59,327 nt of DNA from Clostridia bacterium (GCA_017471785.1 JAFURP010000024.1:1-59327), one strand, 5' to 3'. Numbered from the stretch's first letter, positions 43,667 through 52,849 are shown. The notes: a model not told the origin generated them from the letters alone. Made by a program: numbers and translations.

Positions 43667-44738
43667 CTTCCTGACTTGCCAAAAGCGCTTCCCTGTCCGC
43701 GATCGCCAGCGCCTCCACCATCGAATCGATATCCCCCGTCATAAACGCGTCGAGGTTATATTGGCTCAAGCCGATCCTGTGATCGGTCACGCGGCTTTGC
43801 GGAAAATTATAGGTGCGGATACGCTCGCTCCTATCCCCCGAGCCGACCATACTGCGACGGTTTTCTTCACGCGCCTTGGCGTTTTGCCCGTTGTAGAAAT
43901 CGTAGATGCGCGAACGCAATACCTTGAACGCGCGCTCCTTGTTTTTGAGCTGCGAACGCTCGTCCTGACAGGTGACGACGATCCCCGTGGGGAAATGGGT
44001 GATACGCACGGCGGACGCCACTTTATTGACGTTTTGACCGCCCGCGCCGCCCGAATGGAAAATGTCGATACGGATATCCTTCTCGTTGATCTCCACCTCC
44101 ACTTCTTCCGCTTCGGGAAGAACGGCTACCGTCGCCGCCGAGGTATGGATACGCCCCTGCGTTTCCGTCGCGGGGACCCTTTGCACGCGGTGTACGCCGC
44201 TCTCGTATTTCAAAAGCTTATACGCGCTCGCACCCGAAACGGAATAGATCGCCTCCTTAACGCCGCCAAGCTCGGTGGCGTTGATATCGATCTCCTCCAC
44301 GCGCAAACGGTGCTTCGCGCAATAGTTGGCGTACATACGGCAAAGCTCGGCGGCAAACAACGCCGCTTCCTCGCCGCCCGTACCCGCGCGCACCTCTAAA
44401 ATACAACTCTTTTCGTCGTTTTTGTCCTTGGGCAAAAGTAAAATTTTCAATTCCCCGATCAACGCGGCAAGTCGCTCCTTACAAGCGTAGCCCTCGTCGA
44501 CGAGCATTTTTTTCAGCTCCCCGTCCGTTTCCGCTTCGCTCAATTCGAACGCGTCGTTCATCTCCCTTTCCGTTTGGAGATACTCCTTGTATTTTTCCGC
44601 CGTTTCCTGTAAATCGGACTGCTCCTTGGAATACTTGCGCCAAGTATCCATATCCGCGATCACCTCGGGAGAGGCAAGCCCTTCGGATAAAAACTCGTAC
44701 CGCGCCAAAACGCCGTCTAATTTTTTCAGCACGCCCAT
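43656..44738 (-). CDS. prfA: Peptide chain release factor 1
   Basis: This is a 360-residue RF1 that reads UAA and UAG. The RGxRGEE-equivalent region EVRAGTGGEEAALFAAEL, the codon-recognition region around RVPATETQG (PxT) and the catalytic SGGAGGQNVNK (GGQ) are all present. It follows the PrmC domain that methylates this GGQ glutamine, 10 bp downstream of the fusion gene. The stop codon is buried in the terminator hairpin. Confidence 0.98.
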   Translation of the reverse strand: MGVLKKLDGVLARYEFLSEGLASPEVIADMDTWRKYSKEQSDLQETAEKYKEYLQTEREMNDAFELSEAETDGELKKMLVDEGYACKERLAALIGELKILLLPKDKNDEKSCILEVRAGTGGEEAALFAAELCRMYANYCAKHRLRVEEIDINATELGGVKEAIYSVSGASAYKLLKYESGVHRVQRVPATETQGRIHTSAATVAVLPEAEEVEVEINEKDIRIDIFHSGGAGGQNVNKVASAVRITHFPTGIVVTCQDERSQLKNKERAFKVLRSRIYDFYNGQNAKAREENRRSMVGSGDRSERIRTYNFPQSRVTDHRIGLSQYNLDAFMTGDIDSMVEALAIADREALLASQEETP

Positions 44739-44748
44739 CCCTCCTTTT

Positions 44749-46581
44749 TTACATCATTATTTTCACGTAACGGTCGATACCGTTAAAATCCTTGACGATA
44801 ATGGTATACGCGCTGCCCTTGAACAGCTTCGACACCCTTTCCGCTTCCCCTTCGCCCACCTCCATCATCAGCATACCGCCGCGATTGAGATATTTGGACG
44901 CGTCCTCGGCGATCCGCCGATAGATATCCAAGCCGTCCGCGCCGCCGTCCAAAGCCAGCCGCGGCTCGTGCTCTCTCACCTCGCGCTGTAAGCCTTCGAT
45001 ATCCTTGGAGGGGATATACGGAGGGTTGGAAACGATAATATCGAACCTACCGCGAATACGCGCGAACAGGTCGGATTGCAAAAACCGAATATCCGCTTGA
45101 TTCGCCTCGGCGTTCTCCTTCGCCACCTCGAGCGCCTCCGCGCTGATATCCACGGCAGTAACCTGCACCTTTTTACGCCGTTTTTCCGTTTCCTTGCAAA
45201 CGGCGATCGCGATCGCGCCGCTGCCCGTACAAAGATCGAGCACGCTTTGTCCGTCCTCTACGGAAGATACTACCATCATCGCAAGCTCCTCCGTCTCGGG
45301 ACGGGGAATAAGCACCCGTTCGTCTACCTTGATCTTATAGCCGCAAAAATCGGCGTCGCCGATAATATACCAAAGGGGTCTACCCGTCAATCGCTCGTCG
45401 GAAATGCGGACGATCTCCTTCGCCTGCGCCGCCTTGACCATTCGCTCCTCGCCCGTCACGGCGCTCTTGGGGATACCCAAAGTAAGCGCGAATATCCATT
45501 CCGCCTCCTCCTCGTCGATATCCGCTTGGGCAAACCGTTTTTTGATCGCTTTCAACAGCGCGCTCATCTTACCCGAAACCGCGAATACGCGCTCGGGGAT
45601 AGTGGGATCGGCGTCCATTTGTAAAACGGTGTTAAACGCCGCGATCGCACACTCGATCATCTTATCCTCCGGCTCGCGCGTCGTCAGCCGTTGCAGCAGC
45701 AACCCGGGGGCTTTGAAAATAAAGAAAAATTTACTCTTCGTCTTGGACAAAAGCCGCAAGATCTCGTACGAAACGCCGGCTACGACGGGCAATAACAAAA
45801 GCTTGAAAACAACGCGCAAAACGCCGTCCCATCTCGTACCCGTATACAGCCATTGCGCCACCACTACGTTGGCGAGCGAGAACACGACGATACTTACGAT
45901 CATCACCAAAAACAAAAAGGTCGTACCGCAACGATCGTGCACGCGCGTACAGCCGCGGACGTTCTCCACCGTCAATTCCTTACCCGATTCGTAACAGGAA
46001 ATGGTCTTGTGCTCCGCGCCGTGATACATAAACACCCTTTTTAGAGAGGGTATTAAGGAAACGAGTAAAATATACGCGATAAACACGAGCAAACGCACGC
46101 CCCCCTCGACGAGGTTGAACCAAACGCCGTCCCAGCCCGTACTCGTCTTATCGAAGGGCAAAAAGCCCGTAATAAACTGCGGCAGCGCGATAAAGATGCC
46201 GACGGCAAGCAACACGCCGAGCAATACCGCGATAAAATTGAATATACCGCCAAGATCGATACCGTGCTTTTCCTGCAACCACTTCTCCGCCTTGGTGGGC
46301 TGCTCGTCGTCGGGCATAGCCACGTCGGCGCTACGCATCAAGATACGGTTGCCGTCGACGAGCGAGTGGACGAAATTGAACACGCCGCGAACGAAGGGCA
46401 AACGGGAAAATTTGCTCTTTTTCTCGGGCGGCGTCAAACGTTCCGATTCGATCTGTATATGTCCCTCGGGGTCGCGCACGGCGGTAGCCATCGCCGTCCT
46501 TCCGCGCATCATGACCCCCTCCATCACCGCTTGACCGCCGATGGAAACGGGTTTTTGTTCTCGTTGTTCTTTCTTTTTCAT
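44749..46581 (-). CDS. prmC: YqhQ (DUF1385) - PrmC release-factor glutamine methyltransferase fusion
   Basis: This 610-residue fusion joins two normally separate proteins. Residues 1-310 are a YqhQ/DUF1385 membrane protein (SIGGQAVMEGVMMRGR, four or so membrane helices, YHGAEHKTISCYESG, HDRCGTTFLFLVM). Residues about 320-610 are PrmC, with helical N-domain, IGDADFCGYKIKVDERVLIP, LDLCTGSGAIAIAV and the catalytic SNPPYIP. PrmC methylates the GGQ glutamine of RF1, encoded next. No stop, frameshift or start signal separates the halves. In relatives yqhQ, prmC and prfA are adjacent, so fusion by readthrough of neighbours is plausible. Confidence 0.96.
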   Translation of the reverse strand: MKKKEQREQKPVSIGGQAVMEGVMMRGRTAMATAVRDPEGHIQIESERLTPPEKKSKFSRLPFVRGVFNFVHSLVDGNRILMRSADVAMPDDEQPTKAEKWLQEKHGIDLGGIFNFIAVLLGVLLAVGIFIALPQFITGFLPFDKTSTGWDGVWFNLVEGGVRLLVFIAYILLVSLIPSLKRVFMYHGAEHKTISCYESGKELTVENVRGCTRVHDRCGTTFLFLVMIVSIVVFSLANVVVAQWLYTGTRWDGVLRVVFKLLLLPVVAGVSYEILRLLSKTKSKFFFIFKAPGLLLQRLTTREPEDKMIECAIAAFNTVLQMDADPTIPERVFAVSGKMSALLKAIKKRFAQADIDEEEAEWIFALTLGIPKSAVTGEERMVKAAQAKEIVRISDERLTGRPLWYIIGDADFCGYKIKVDERVLIPRPETEELAMMVVSSVEDGQSVLDLCTGSGAIAIAVCKETEKRRKKVQVTAVDISAEALEVAKENAEANQADIRFLQSDLFARIRGRFDIIVSNPPYIPSKDIEGLQREVREHEPRLALDGGADGLDIYRRIAEDASKYLNRGGMLMMEVGEGEAERVSKLFKGSAYTIIVKDFNGIDRYVKIMM

Positions 46582-46656
46582 AATCGTTACTTTATCCAAC
46601 AAATGAAATGTCTATTACAAAGGCGACGGCACAACAAGCGGTTGAGAATATGCCGT

Positions 46657-46750
46657 TATAAAATACGAGCAAGACAAGTAAAAAATGCAAGGGCGTACTT
46701 GACTGCGTACGAAACCGCGCGTTTTACGCCGTATTGCGCCGTATTTTATA
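46657..46750. repeat. Long-hairpin repeat, copy R5 (short)
   Basis: A fourth terminal inverted-repeat sequence, TATAAAATAC (46657-46666) and GTATTTTATA (46741-46750), perfect over 10 bp. The core keeps GAGCAAGACAAG and TTTTACGCCGTATTGCG but has a different middle (GCGTACttgactGCGTAC). It lies between the rpmE terminator and the fusion gene. Confidence 0.75.
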
Positions 46751-46793
46751 GGCAAAAATCAACCGAGCGTGGGACGTAGCCTTGATAAAAAAC

Positions 46794-46823
46794 ACGGGCT
46801 TTAAGAGCAATCTTAAAGCCCGT
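46794..46823 (-). terminator. Terminator of rpmE
   Basis: ACGGGCTTTAAGA pairs perfectly with TCTTAAAGCCCGT around a 4-nt loop, followed by a T-rich tail on the minus strand. Confidence 0.9.
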
Positions 46824-46833
46824 CTTTTCCGTT

Positions 46834-47037
46834 TTACATACCGTATCTCTTCTTGAACTTGTCGATACGACCACCGGTATCTACCAGCTTCTGCTTGCCC
46901 GTAAAGAAAGGATGGCAGTTGCTGCAAATATCCACTTTCAAAACCTCGCAATCTTTCGTCGTGCCAGTTTTGAAGGTCGCGCCGCAAGCGCAAGTAACCG
47001 TTACTTCATGATAGTTAGGATGAATATCCGCTTTCAT
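46834..47037 (-). CDS. rpmE: 50S ribosomal protein L31 (zinc-binding type)
   Basis: This is a 67-residue L31. The start [16 protein letters not shown] follows GAGGTGA at the right distance. The cysteines of CACGATF and [13 protein letters not shown] mark the C+ form that carries zinc. [11 protein letters not shown] is the conserved end. It has its own consensus promoter and strong terminator. The rpmE-yqhQ-prmC-prfA order is the normal Firmicutes arrangement. Confidence 0.98.
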   Translation of the reverse strand: MKADIHPNYHEVTVTCACGATFKTGTTKDCEVLKVDICSNCHPFFTGKQKLVDTGGRIDKFKKRYGM

Positions 47038-47093
47038 ATCTTTCACCTCGCTGTTGTTATTTTGCAATTTGTTTTTCTTAATAGTGCTAATCA

Positions 47094-47122
47094 ATTATAA
47101 CGCTTTTTTTTATCCTCGTCAA
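47094..47122 (-). promoter_or_regulatory. Sigma-A promoter of rpmE
   Basis: TTGACG, a 17-nt spacer and TATAAT on the minus strand. Confidence 0.8.
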
Positions 47123-47152
47123 CTGTTTTTTAACTCTATTTATAAAAAATAC

Positions 47153-47181
47153 TTGCAAATTTCAAGAAAATGCGGTATACT
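47153..47181 (+). promoter_or_regulatory. Promoter of the plus-strand dehydrogenase-phosphodiesterase-hydrolase genes
   Basis: TTGCAA, a 17-nt spacer and TATACT, back to back with the rpmE promoter. The leader to the first ATG is about 78 nt. Confidence 0.75.
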
Positions 47182-47266
47182 TATCTTATCGCGCAGGGCG
47201 TCGCGCAAAGAAGTCCTTTCTTCACCGTCGCCAAATACAACCGCGCGATCAAGGAAATGGATATAA

Positions 47267-48265
47267 ATGAAAGTTTGGCAACTTGCTTATCCGCACAATT
47301 TACAGCACGTAAGCGCTCCCGATTTGAAGCTCACTTCGGATAAGGTGAAAGTAAAGATCACCAAAGCCCTACTCACCGAATCGGACGTAGCCGTCTATTC
47401 GGGTGCGATCAAGGTAAAATCCCCCTTCGTTTTGGGTCGCTTTGCCATCGGTCAAGTCACCGAAGCGAACGAGGACTCGTTCATCAAAAAGGGCGAACGA
47501 GTGTATTTGGCGGGCGTAACGGAGGACGAGTGCGCGGAAACGGGACTCAAAATCGCCGGCGAAACGGTAGACGGGTTCTATCGCGATTTCGTGCTCGCAG
47601 GCGTAGACGACGTATATCCCTTGCCCGCTTCCGTATCGGACGAGGCGGCGTTCTTGATAGACGCTATCGCGCTTGCCGAACGGGTGGTGGACGAAATGCA
47701 GATCACCGTCGGACAGCATATCCTGGTGCTGGGCGGCGGCTTGTACGCCAACGTGCTTTGCCAAATCCTCATCTATCATCGCGCCGTACCCATTCTCGCG
47801 GACAACAACGCCGAACGGCTTGCGCGCGCGAAAAAATGCGGCATCTATTATACCTTCCCCAACGACGAAACGCTTAGAAGCAACGTTTTAAGCGCAACGG
47901 GCGGCAAGTTCGCCGACGGCGCGGTGTATCTCACCTATTCCAACCGCAGCGAGCCGTCCATTATGTTTCCTCTCGTAAAACGGGACGCGTTCGTAGCCTT
48001 TTGCGCCCCCACGGGCAAGAGCCTGCACGTAAATTTGGAACACGCGCTCAAAAACAACGTAACGGTGAAAGGGATCACCGAAAGCCGCGAATTCGTATCC
48101 ACGGCGATCAACCTGCTCGCGCAAAAAGCGGTCAACTATTCGGAATTTCCCTTTTCCAGCTACAAGGAAGAAAATCTTCCCGAGCTTATGGATAAATACG
48201 CGGCGCTCCTTGGCAGCGGCTCCAACTTACCCGAACAGTTCGATATCCTCAAATTCATCTTCTAA
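47267..48265 (+). CDS. Alcohol-dehydrogenase-like (MDR) protein without zinc ligands
   Basis: This is a 332-residue medium-chain dehydrogenase/reductase fold. It has an N-terminal GroES-like domain (VLGRFAIGQVTEA, KKGERVYL) and a Rossmann domain with HILVLGGGLYANVLCQI. The catalytic Cys/His zinc site and the structural four-cysteine lobe of true alcohol dehydrogenases are not seen, so it is a zinc-independent or non-classical member of unknown substrate. It leads a three-gene plus-strand unit with 19-bp and 10-bp gaps. Confidence 0.82.
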   Translation: MKVWQLAYPHNLQHVSAPDLKLTSDKVKVKITKALLTESDVAVYSGAIKVKSPFVLGRFAIGQVTEANEDSFIKKGERVYLAGVTEDECAETGLKIAGETVDGFYRDFVLAGVDDVYPLPASVSDEAAFLIDAIALAERVVDEMQITVGQHILVLGGGLYANVLCQILIYHRAVPILADNNAERLARAKKCGIYYTFPNDETLRSNVLSATGGKFADGAVYLTYSNRSEPSIMFPLVKRDAFVAFCAPTGKSLHVNLEHALKNNVTVKGITESREFVSTAINLLAQKAVNYSEFPFSSYKEENLPELMDKYAALLGSGSNLPEQFDILKFIF

Positions 48266-48284
48266 CCGTTAAGGAATTACGACT

Positions 48285-48839
48285 ATGCAACGAAAAATCT
48301 TGATCGCCTCCGATATCCACGGCTCGGCGTTTTGGTGTGAAAAGCTCCTTAACGCCTTCGAAAAGGAAAACGCGACCCGTTTGATCCTACTCGGCGACCT
48401 TCTCTACCACGGACCGCGCAACGACTTTCCCAAGGACTACGCGCCCAAAAGGGTATTTTCGATGCTCAACGGAGTGAAAGACAAGATCACCGCCGTTCGG
48501 GGAAATTGCGACAGCGAGGTAGACCAAATGGTCCTCGAATTTCCCTGTCTTGCCGATTACGCGCTGATCGACGACGACGGCAAAACGCTGTTTTTAACGC
48601 ACGGGCATTTGTATAATGCGGAAAATCCGCCCCTTTTGCAAGAGGGCGATATCCTTTTCAACGGGCATTTCCACGCCCCCTGCCATCAAACGCTTCCAAG
48701 CGGCGGTATCTACGCCAATTGCGGCTCGACCGCGCTCCCCAAGGAGGGCACGCCCCACTCCTACCTGCTTTACGAGAACGGCAAGCTCACTTGGAAAAGC
48801 TTGGAAACGGACGAAATTTTCGATACTTTGACTTTATAA
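48285..48839 (+). CDS. yfcE: YfcE-type metallophosphodiesterase
   Basis: This is a 184-residue calcineurin-like phosphoesterase. All five metal blocks are present: ASDIHGS, LLGDLLYHGP, RGNCDSEVD, LTHGH and NGHFHAP. YfcE enzymes hydrolyse phosphodiesters in vitro; physiological substrates are unknown. It is cotranscribed with the flanking dehydrogenase-like and hydrolase genes. Confidence 0.95.
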   Translation: MQRKILIASDIHGSAFWCEKLLNAFEKENATRLILLGDLLYHGPRNDFPKDYAPKRVFSMLNGVKDKITAVRGNCDSEVDQMVLEFPCLADYALIDDDGKTLFLTHGHLYNAENPPLLQEGDILFNGHFHAPCHQTLPSGGIYANCGSTALPKEGTPHSYLLYENGKLTWKSLETDEIFDTLTL

Positions 48840-48849
48840 GGAGGCACTT

Positions 48850-49359
48850 ATGAAAAAAGCACTCGTCGTGATCGATATGCAAAACGACTTTATCACGGGC
48901 AGCCTTGCCAACGCGGCGGCGCAAGCGATCGTCGCGCCCGTTATACGGCGGATCGATTGCTTCCGCGGCACGGTATTCGCCACGCGCGACACGCACGGAA
49001 AAAACTACCTTTCCACCCCCGAGGGCAAAAGCCTGCCCATCACCCATTGTATCAAGGATACGAACGGCTGGCAAATCCAAAAGGATATCGCGCACGCGCT
49101 CGAATTCAAGAACGCAACGATCGTCGATAAGCCCACCTTCGGCACGCTGGACTGGGATTTTCTCAAGGACTTTACGGAGGTAGAGCTCGTCGGCACCTGC
49201 ACGGACATTTGCGTCGTGAGCAACGCCCTCATCTTAAAGGCGCTGTACCCCGAAATGCGCGTGAAAGTCAACGCGCCCCTTTGCGCCGGCACCTCCAAGC
49301 AAAACCACGAAGCGGCGCTACAGATCATGCGTTGCTGTCAAGTGGAGATCGTATCGTAA
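48850..49359 (+). CDS. Isochorismatase-family cysteine hydrolase (nicotinamidase-like)
   Basis: This is a 169-residue hydrolase. The catalytic triad is visible as ALVVIDMQNDF (Asp), IVDKPTFG (Lys) and TCTDICVVSNAL (Cys), with a cis-peptide-type VGTCTD turn. Size and pattern resemble nicotinamidases, which start NAD salvage, but related enzymes take other amides. An AAGGAGG Shine-Dalgarno precedes the ATG. Confidence 0.92.
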   Translation: MKKALVVIDMQNDFITGSLANAAAQAIVAPVIRRIDCFRGTVFATRDTHGKNYLSTPEGKSLPITHCIKDTNGWQIQKDIAHALEFKNATIVDKPTFGTLDWDFLKDFTEVELVGTCTDICVVSNALILKALYPEMRVKVNAPLCAGTSKQNHEAALQIMRCCQVEIVS

Positions 49360-49397
49360 AAAAATAAAATATTTTTATCCTTTTTTCGTTCAAACGC

Positions 49398-49426
49398 TTG
49401 ACGGCTATCGAAAAATGTGATAAGAT
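49398..49426 (+). promoter_or_regulatory. Promoter of the T-box-trpB2 transcript
   Basis: TTGACG, a 17-nt spacer and TAAGAT; transcription should start about 49433, just upstream of Stem I of the T-box. Confidence 0.8.
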
Positions 49427-49432
49427 ATAAAT

Positions 49433-49716
49433 AATTTCATAGGCACACAAACCGATGAGTAAGAGGAGTACCTTTGTTTAAGACGGCAAAGAGAGTCGCA
49501 GGCGGTGAGATCGCGATACGGACGGCAAACGGGAATGGACTTACGAGGGCGAACGAAAGCGGCGACGCAAGTAGCAATCGACGGGTAGCGCCCGTAACAG
49601 CGCGAAGCGTATGATCGTACGCGAGAAGGCGGACCTTTTAAGGTCAATTTGGGTGGCACCGCGGTAGAAACTATCGTCCCGAAGCACGGAACATATCCGT
49701 ACTTCGGGCTTTTTTT
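49433..49716 (+). ncRNA. T-box riboswitch, tryptophan specifier
   Basis: The leader has the hallmark T-box sequence GGGTGGCACCGCGG (49651-49664), the GATGAG...AGAGGAGTA Stem I start (k-turn and AG bulge region), and a terminator. The terminator stem is CCCGAAGCACGGA with TCCGTACTTCGGG (49678-49708), followed by eight T's. In the specifier loop, GAATGGAC places UGG (49536-49538) at the expected spot, which pairs with tRNA-Trp. Uncharged tRNA-Trp would stabilise the antiterminator and switch on trpB2. Confidence 0.95.
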
Positions 49717-49815
49717 ACGGGAGGCAAGGCAAATGAAAACGAAATTAACCTTTCGATGGCGAAGCTTATCGAGCATAAGCCGTCAAAAAAATCATTAAAA
49801 TAGAAAAGGAGTAAG

Positions 49816-51195
49816 ATGATTATGAAACGAGAAATCCCCTATAAAATTTATTTAGACGAAAAGGAACTGCCGAAAAGCTGGCTGAACCTGCGCGCGTTTA
49901 TGCAAAATAAGCCCGCGCCCTTATTAAACCCCCAAACCTTAAAGCCCATGACGCTGGAAGAGCTTTCGGGCGTATTTTGTACCGAGCTAGCCAAGCAAGA
50001 GCTGGACGATACTTCCCCCTATATCCCCATTCCCGACGAGGTACGCGATTTTTACAAAATGTACCGTCCCGCTCCCCTCGTTCGCGCGTACTGCTTGGAA
50101 AAGGCGCTCGGTACGCCCGCGAAGATCTATTATAAATTCGAGGGCAACAACACGAGCGGCAGCCACAAGCTCAACTCGGCGATCGCGCAAGCGTACTACG
50201 CCAAACGGCAGGGCTTGCAGGGCGTGACCACCGAAACGGGCGCAGGACAATGGGGTACGGCGCTCTCGATGGCTTGCTCGTATTTCGGGCTCGACTGCAA
50301 GGTGTATATGGTCAAGGTTTCCTACGAGCAAAAGCCGTTCAGAAGAGAAGTCATGCGTACCTACGGCGCGAACGTGACCCCCTCTCCCTCCAACACCACG
50401 AATATCGGTAGAAAGATCTTGGAGGAGTTCCCGAACACGACGGGCTCGCTCGGCTGCGCCATCTCCGAAGCGGTGGAAGTAGCCGTAAACACGGACGGCT
50501 ACCGCTACGCGCTCGGCAGCGTACTCAACCAAGTACTGTTGCACCAATCGGTCATCGGCTTGGAAGCGAAAACGGCGATGGATAAATACGGCGTAAAGCC
50601 CGACGTCGTTATCGGTTGTGCCGGCGGCGGCTCCAACCTCGGCGGCTTGATCGCGCCCTTTATGGCGGAAAAATTGCAGGGCAAAGCGGATTACCGTTTT
50701 ATCGCGGTAGAGCCCGCCTCCTGTCCCTCGCTCACGCGCGGCAAATACGCGTACGATTATTGCGATACGGGCAAGGTTTGTCCCTTGGCGAAAATGTATA
50801 CCCTCGGCAGCGGCTTTATCCCCTCGGCAAACCACGCGGGCGGCTTGCGCTATCACGGTATGACCTCCACGCTTTCCGAATTGTACGCGCAAGGGCTTAT
50901 GGAAGCGCGTTCGGTGGAGCAGACCTCCGTATTCGAAGCGGCGGAATACTTCGCACGGGTAGAGGGGATCCTCCCCGCCCCCGAATCCTCGCACGCGATC
51001 CGCGTCGCGATCGACGAAGCGAAAAAATGCAAGGAAACGGGCGAAGAAAAGACGATCCTGTTCGGCTTGACGGGCACGGGCTATTTCGATATGGTCGCGT
51101 ACGAGAAATTCCACAACGGAGAAATGAGCGACTATATCCCCACCGAAGAGGATCTTGCCAAAGGCTTTGCGGGTATTCCCGATTTGAAGCTGTAA
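49816..51195 (+). CDS. trpB: Tryptophan synthase beta chain, TrpB2 type
   Basis: This 459-residue fold-type-II PLP enzyme joins indole and serine to tryptophan. NNTSGSHKLNSA holds the PLP lysine, ETGAGQWGTALS the Glu/Gln active-site loop, and CAGGGSNLGGL binds phosphate. The long N-terminus (DEKELPKSWLNL) marks the TrpB2 class, which works without TrpA. No trpA or other trp gene is nearby, so it probably salvages indole. AGGAG precedes two possible starts (49816 and 49822). A Trp T-box controls it. Confidence 0.97.
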   Translation: MIMKREIPYKIYLDEKELPKSWLNLRAFMQNKPAPLLNPQTLKPMTLEELSGVFCTELAKQELDDTSPYIPIPDEVRDFYKMYRPAPLVRAYCLEKALGTPAKIYYKFEGNNTSGSHKLNSAIAQAYYAKRQGLQGVTTETGAGQWGTALSMACSYFGLDCKVYMVKVSYEQKPFRREVMRTYGANVTPSPSNTTNIGRKILEEFPNTTGSLGCAISEAVEVAVNTDGYRYALGSVLNQVLLHQSVIGLEAKTAMDKYGVKPDVVIGCAGGGSNLGGLIAPFMAEKLQGKADYRFIAVEPASCPSLTRGKYAYDYCDTGKVCPLAKMYTLGSGFIPSANHAGGLRYHGMTSTLSELYAQGLMEARSVEQTSVFEAAEYFARVEGILPAPESSHAIRVAIDEAKKCKETGEEKTILFGLTGTGYFDMVAYEKFHNGEMSDYIPTEEDLAKGFAGIPDLKL

Positions 51196-51210
51196 TTTCC
51201 AAAAAGCACA

Positions 51211-51242
51211 AAAACGCTTGCGTTTCCCAACGCAAGCGTTTT
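51211..51242. terminator. Bidirectional terminator after trpB2
   Basis: AAAACGCTTGCGTT pairs perfectly with AACGCAAGCGTTTT around a 4-nt loop, between convergent trpB2 and the Fe-S protein gene. Confidence 0.92.
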
Positions 51243-51248
51243 TTATCG

Positions 51249-51908
51249 TTACAATTTATTTTTCGGACACACCTTGATACAAACGCCGCATACGCTTCCG
51301 CGCCCGATATCCTGGAAATGCTCCTTCATATACCTCGAACACTTTTCCGCGTCGAAGTTCCGCTCCCCGTCCGTCGTGGGCTTCTCCCCGAAGATCGCGC
51401 CGGCAGGGCAGGCGTTTTGACAAGCCGTGCACCCGCCGCAACCGTTCTCGAGCACGGGCAGCTCCCTTTGCACGGGCATATCGGTCAGCACCGTCGCAAG
51501 CCGCAGCTTGCTCCCGAACTCCGTCGATAAAAACAAACCGCTCTTCCCCACGAAGCCCAAGCCCGACAATACCGCCGCCGTCTTGTGCGGCAACACGCCG
51601 CGGTAGGGATCGTTCTTTCCGAGGCTTTGGCTCGCCGCGACGGGCAACGCCGCGTACCCTTTCCTTTCGATAGCGCGCGCCAGCCGAAAGGCGACCGTAT
51701 CGAGCAAAGCGTTCGCCGTGCGGTAGTGCTGAAAATACACGAACGACGGCGCGTTTTCTATCGTGGCAAGCACCGCGTCCGACAGCTTCACGCCGATAGA
51801 CAATGCGTAGGAAAACCCCTCCACGGGCGTATCCAACCGACAAAAACCGACGATATCCGCACCCCACTCAAGCGCCAACGCCTTTAACTCCGCTCGTATA
51901 TCATTCAT
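51249..51908 (-). CDS. Two-[4Fe-4S] protein related to epoxyqueuosine reductase
   Basis: This is a 219-residue protein with a QueG-like N-terminal region and a C-terminal double-cluster ferredoxin domain (CGGCTACQNACPAGAI and CGVCIKVCPKNKL). It is much shorter than QueG (about 380 residues) and lacks HEAT repeats. The cobalamin-binding region also looks reduced, so queuosine function is doubtful. Its ATG overlaps the upstream membrane-protein gene by 8 nt. Confidence 0.85.
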   Translation of the reverse strand: MNDIRAELKALALEWGADIVGFCRLDTPVEGFSYALSIGVKLSDAVLATIENAPSFVYFQHYRTANALLDTVAFRLARAIERKGYAALPVAASQSLGKNDPYRGVLPHKTAAVLSGLGFVGKSGLFLSTEFGSKLRLATVLTDMPVQRELPVLENGCGGCTACQNACPAGAIFGEKPTTDGERNFDAEKCSRYMKEHFQDIGRGSVCGVCIKVCPKNKL

Positions 51909-52799
51909 TCTTTTTCTCGGTATCCTCGGTATCTTCCGCCGCCGCTAGCGCTATCTCCGAGGTCTCCGCCGTTTCCGCCTGCGGCTCGTCCGCGCTTTCC
52001 GCCGCCAGAGCAGCTTTTTTCTTTCTCCAAGCGCTGAGCTCGGGAATGATATGCGGCAAAGATACGAGCGCAAAGAGCACGATCAAAATACCCAAATACA
52101 GCACCAAACGGATCCAAATGTTTTGGGGCAGGATATTCGCGATCGAATCCCCGTCCGTCGTTGCGGCGAGATACATAAAGTTCGCGCCCTCGATATTCAG
52201 GTTCGCGATAATGGCAAGCGTCGCCAACACCGCCAGCAGGGCAAAGGGCTTGTATACCTTGCGGTAATTCGCCTTAAACCCGTGCACGAACATCATATAG
52301 AATACCGCGAACACGGGCAGGGTATGCTCAAACCAAAATTGATAATACCGCGCGTAGGTGGGACCCGTGTACTCGATCACGGCAGGCGTAAAGAAAGGAA
52401 TAACGCCCAGCGTAAGACATATGTAATAGCAAATATCGAAGATATGGCGACTCTTCTTCATCAGCATAAACGCCGCGAGATACGCCGACCATTCGCACAC
52501 CTGCAACGGAAGCTTGGTGATCAACTGTTTGGGGGTACTGCTACCGCCGCTCCCTACGTACATAACTCGCCAATAATAAAAGCCCTCGTTGATGATCAAC
52601 ACGGCGGCGATGATAAAGCGAAGCGTTTCTTCCCCCTTCCAAGCCGCGATCCTTTCGCGGTAGCGGTAAACGAGCAAGATCGCCGCTACCAGCAGGATAA
52701 TGGCAAGAAATGCCAAAAGGAAAAATAGTAAAAATCCTTCGTTTGGCTATACCCGAAAAACCCCTCGCTGTAAAACTCGTAAACGAAATCGGAATTCAT
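51901..52799 (-). pseudogene. YwaF/TIGR02206-like membrane protein, apparent frameshift
   Basis: This is a multi-helix membrane protein resembling the YwaF/TIGR02206 family (LPLQVCEWSAYLAAFM, then seven hydrophobic segments and an acidic C-terminal tail). The natural start is the ATG at 52799, behind GAGAGGTAC and a consensus promoter, giving MNSDFVYEFYSEGFFGY...FSFWHF. That frame then stops after 37 codons. The continuation LAIILLVAAILLVYRYRE is in the neighbouring frame, so one base seems to be missing near 52705. Either a sequencing or assembly error or a genuine disruption. Without the fix, translation could only begin at an internal TTG (52716). Confidence 0.75.
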
Positions 52800-52820
52800 A
52801 ATGTACCTCTCTTGCTTTCC

Positions 52821-52849
52821 ATTATATACCTTTTTGTTCAAATAGTCAA
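52821..52849 (-). promoter_or_regulatory. Promoter of the YwaF-like gene
   Basis: TTGACT, a 17-nt spacer and TATAAT on the minus strand, about 20 bp upstream of the ATG at 52799. This supports that ATG as the true start. Confidence 0.8.
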
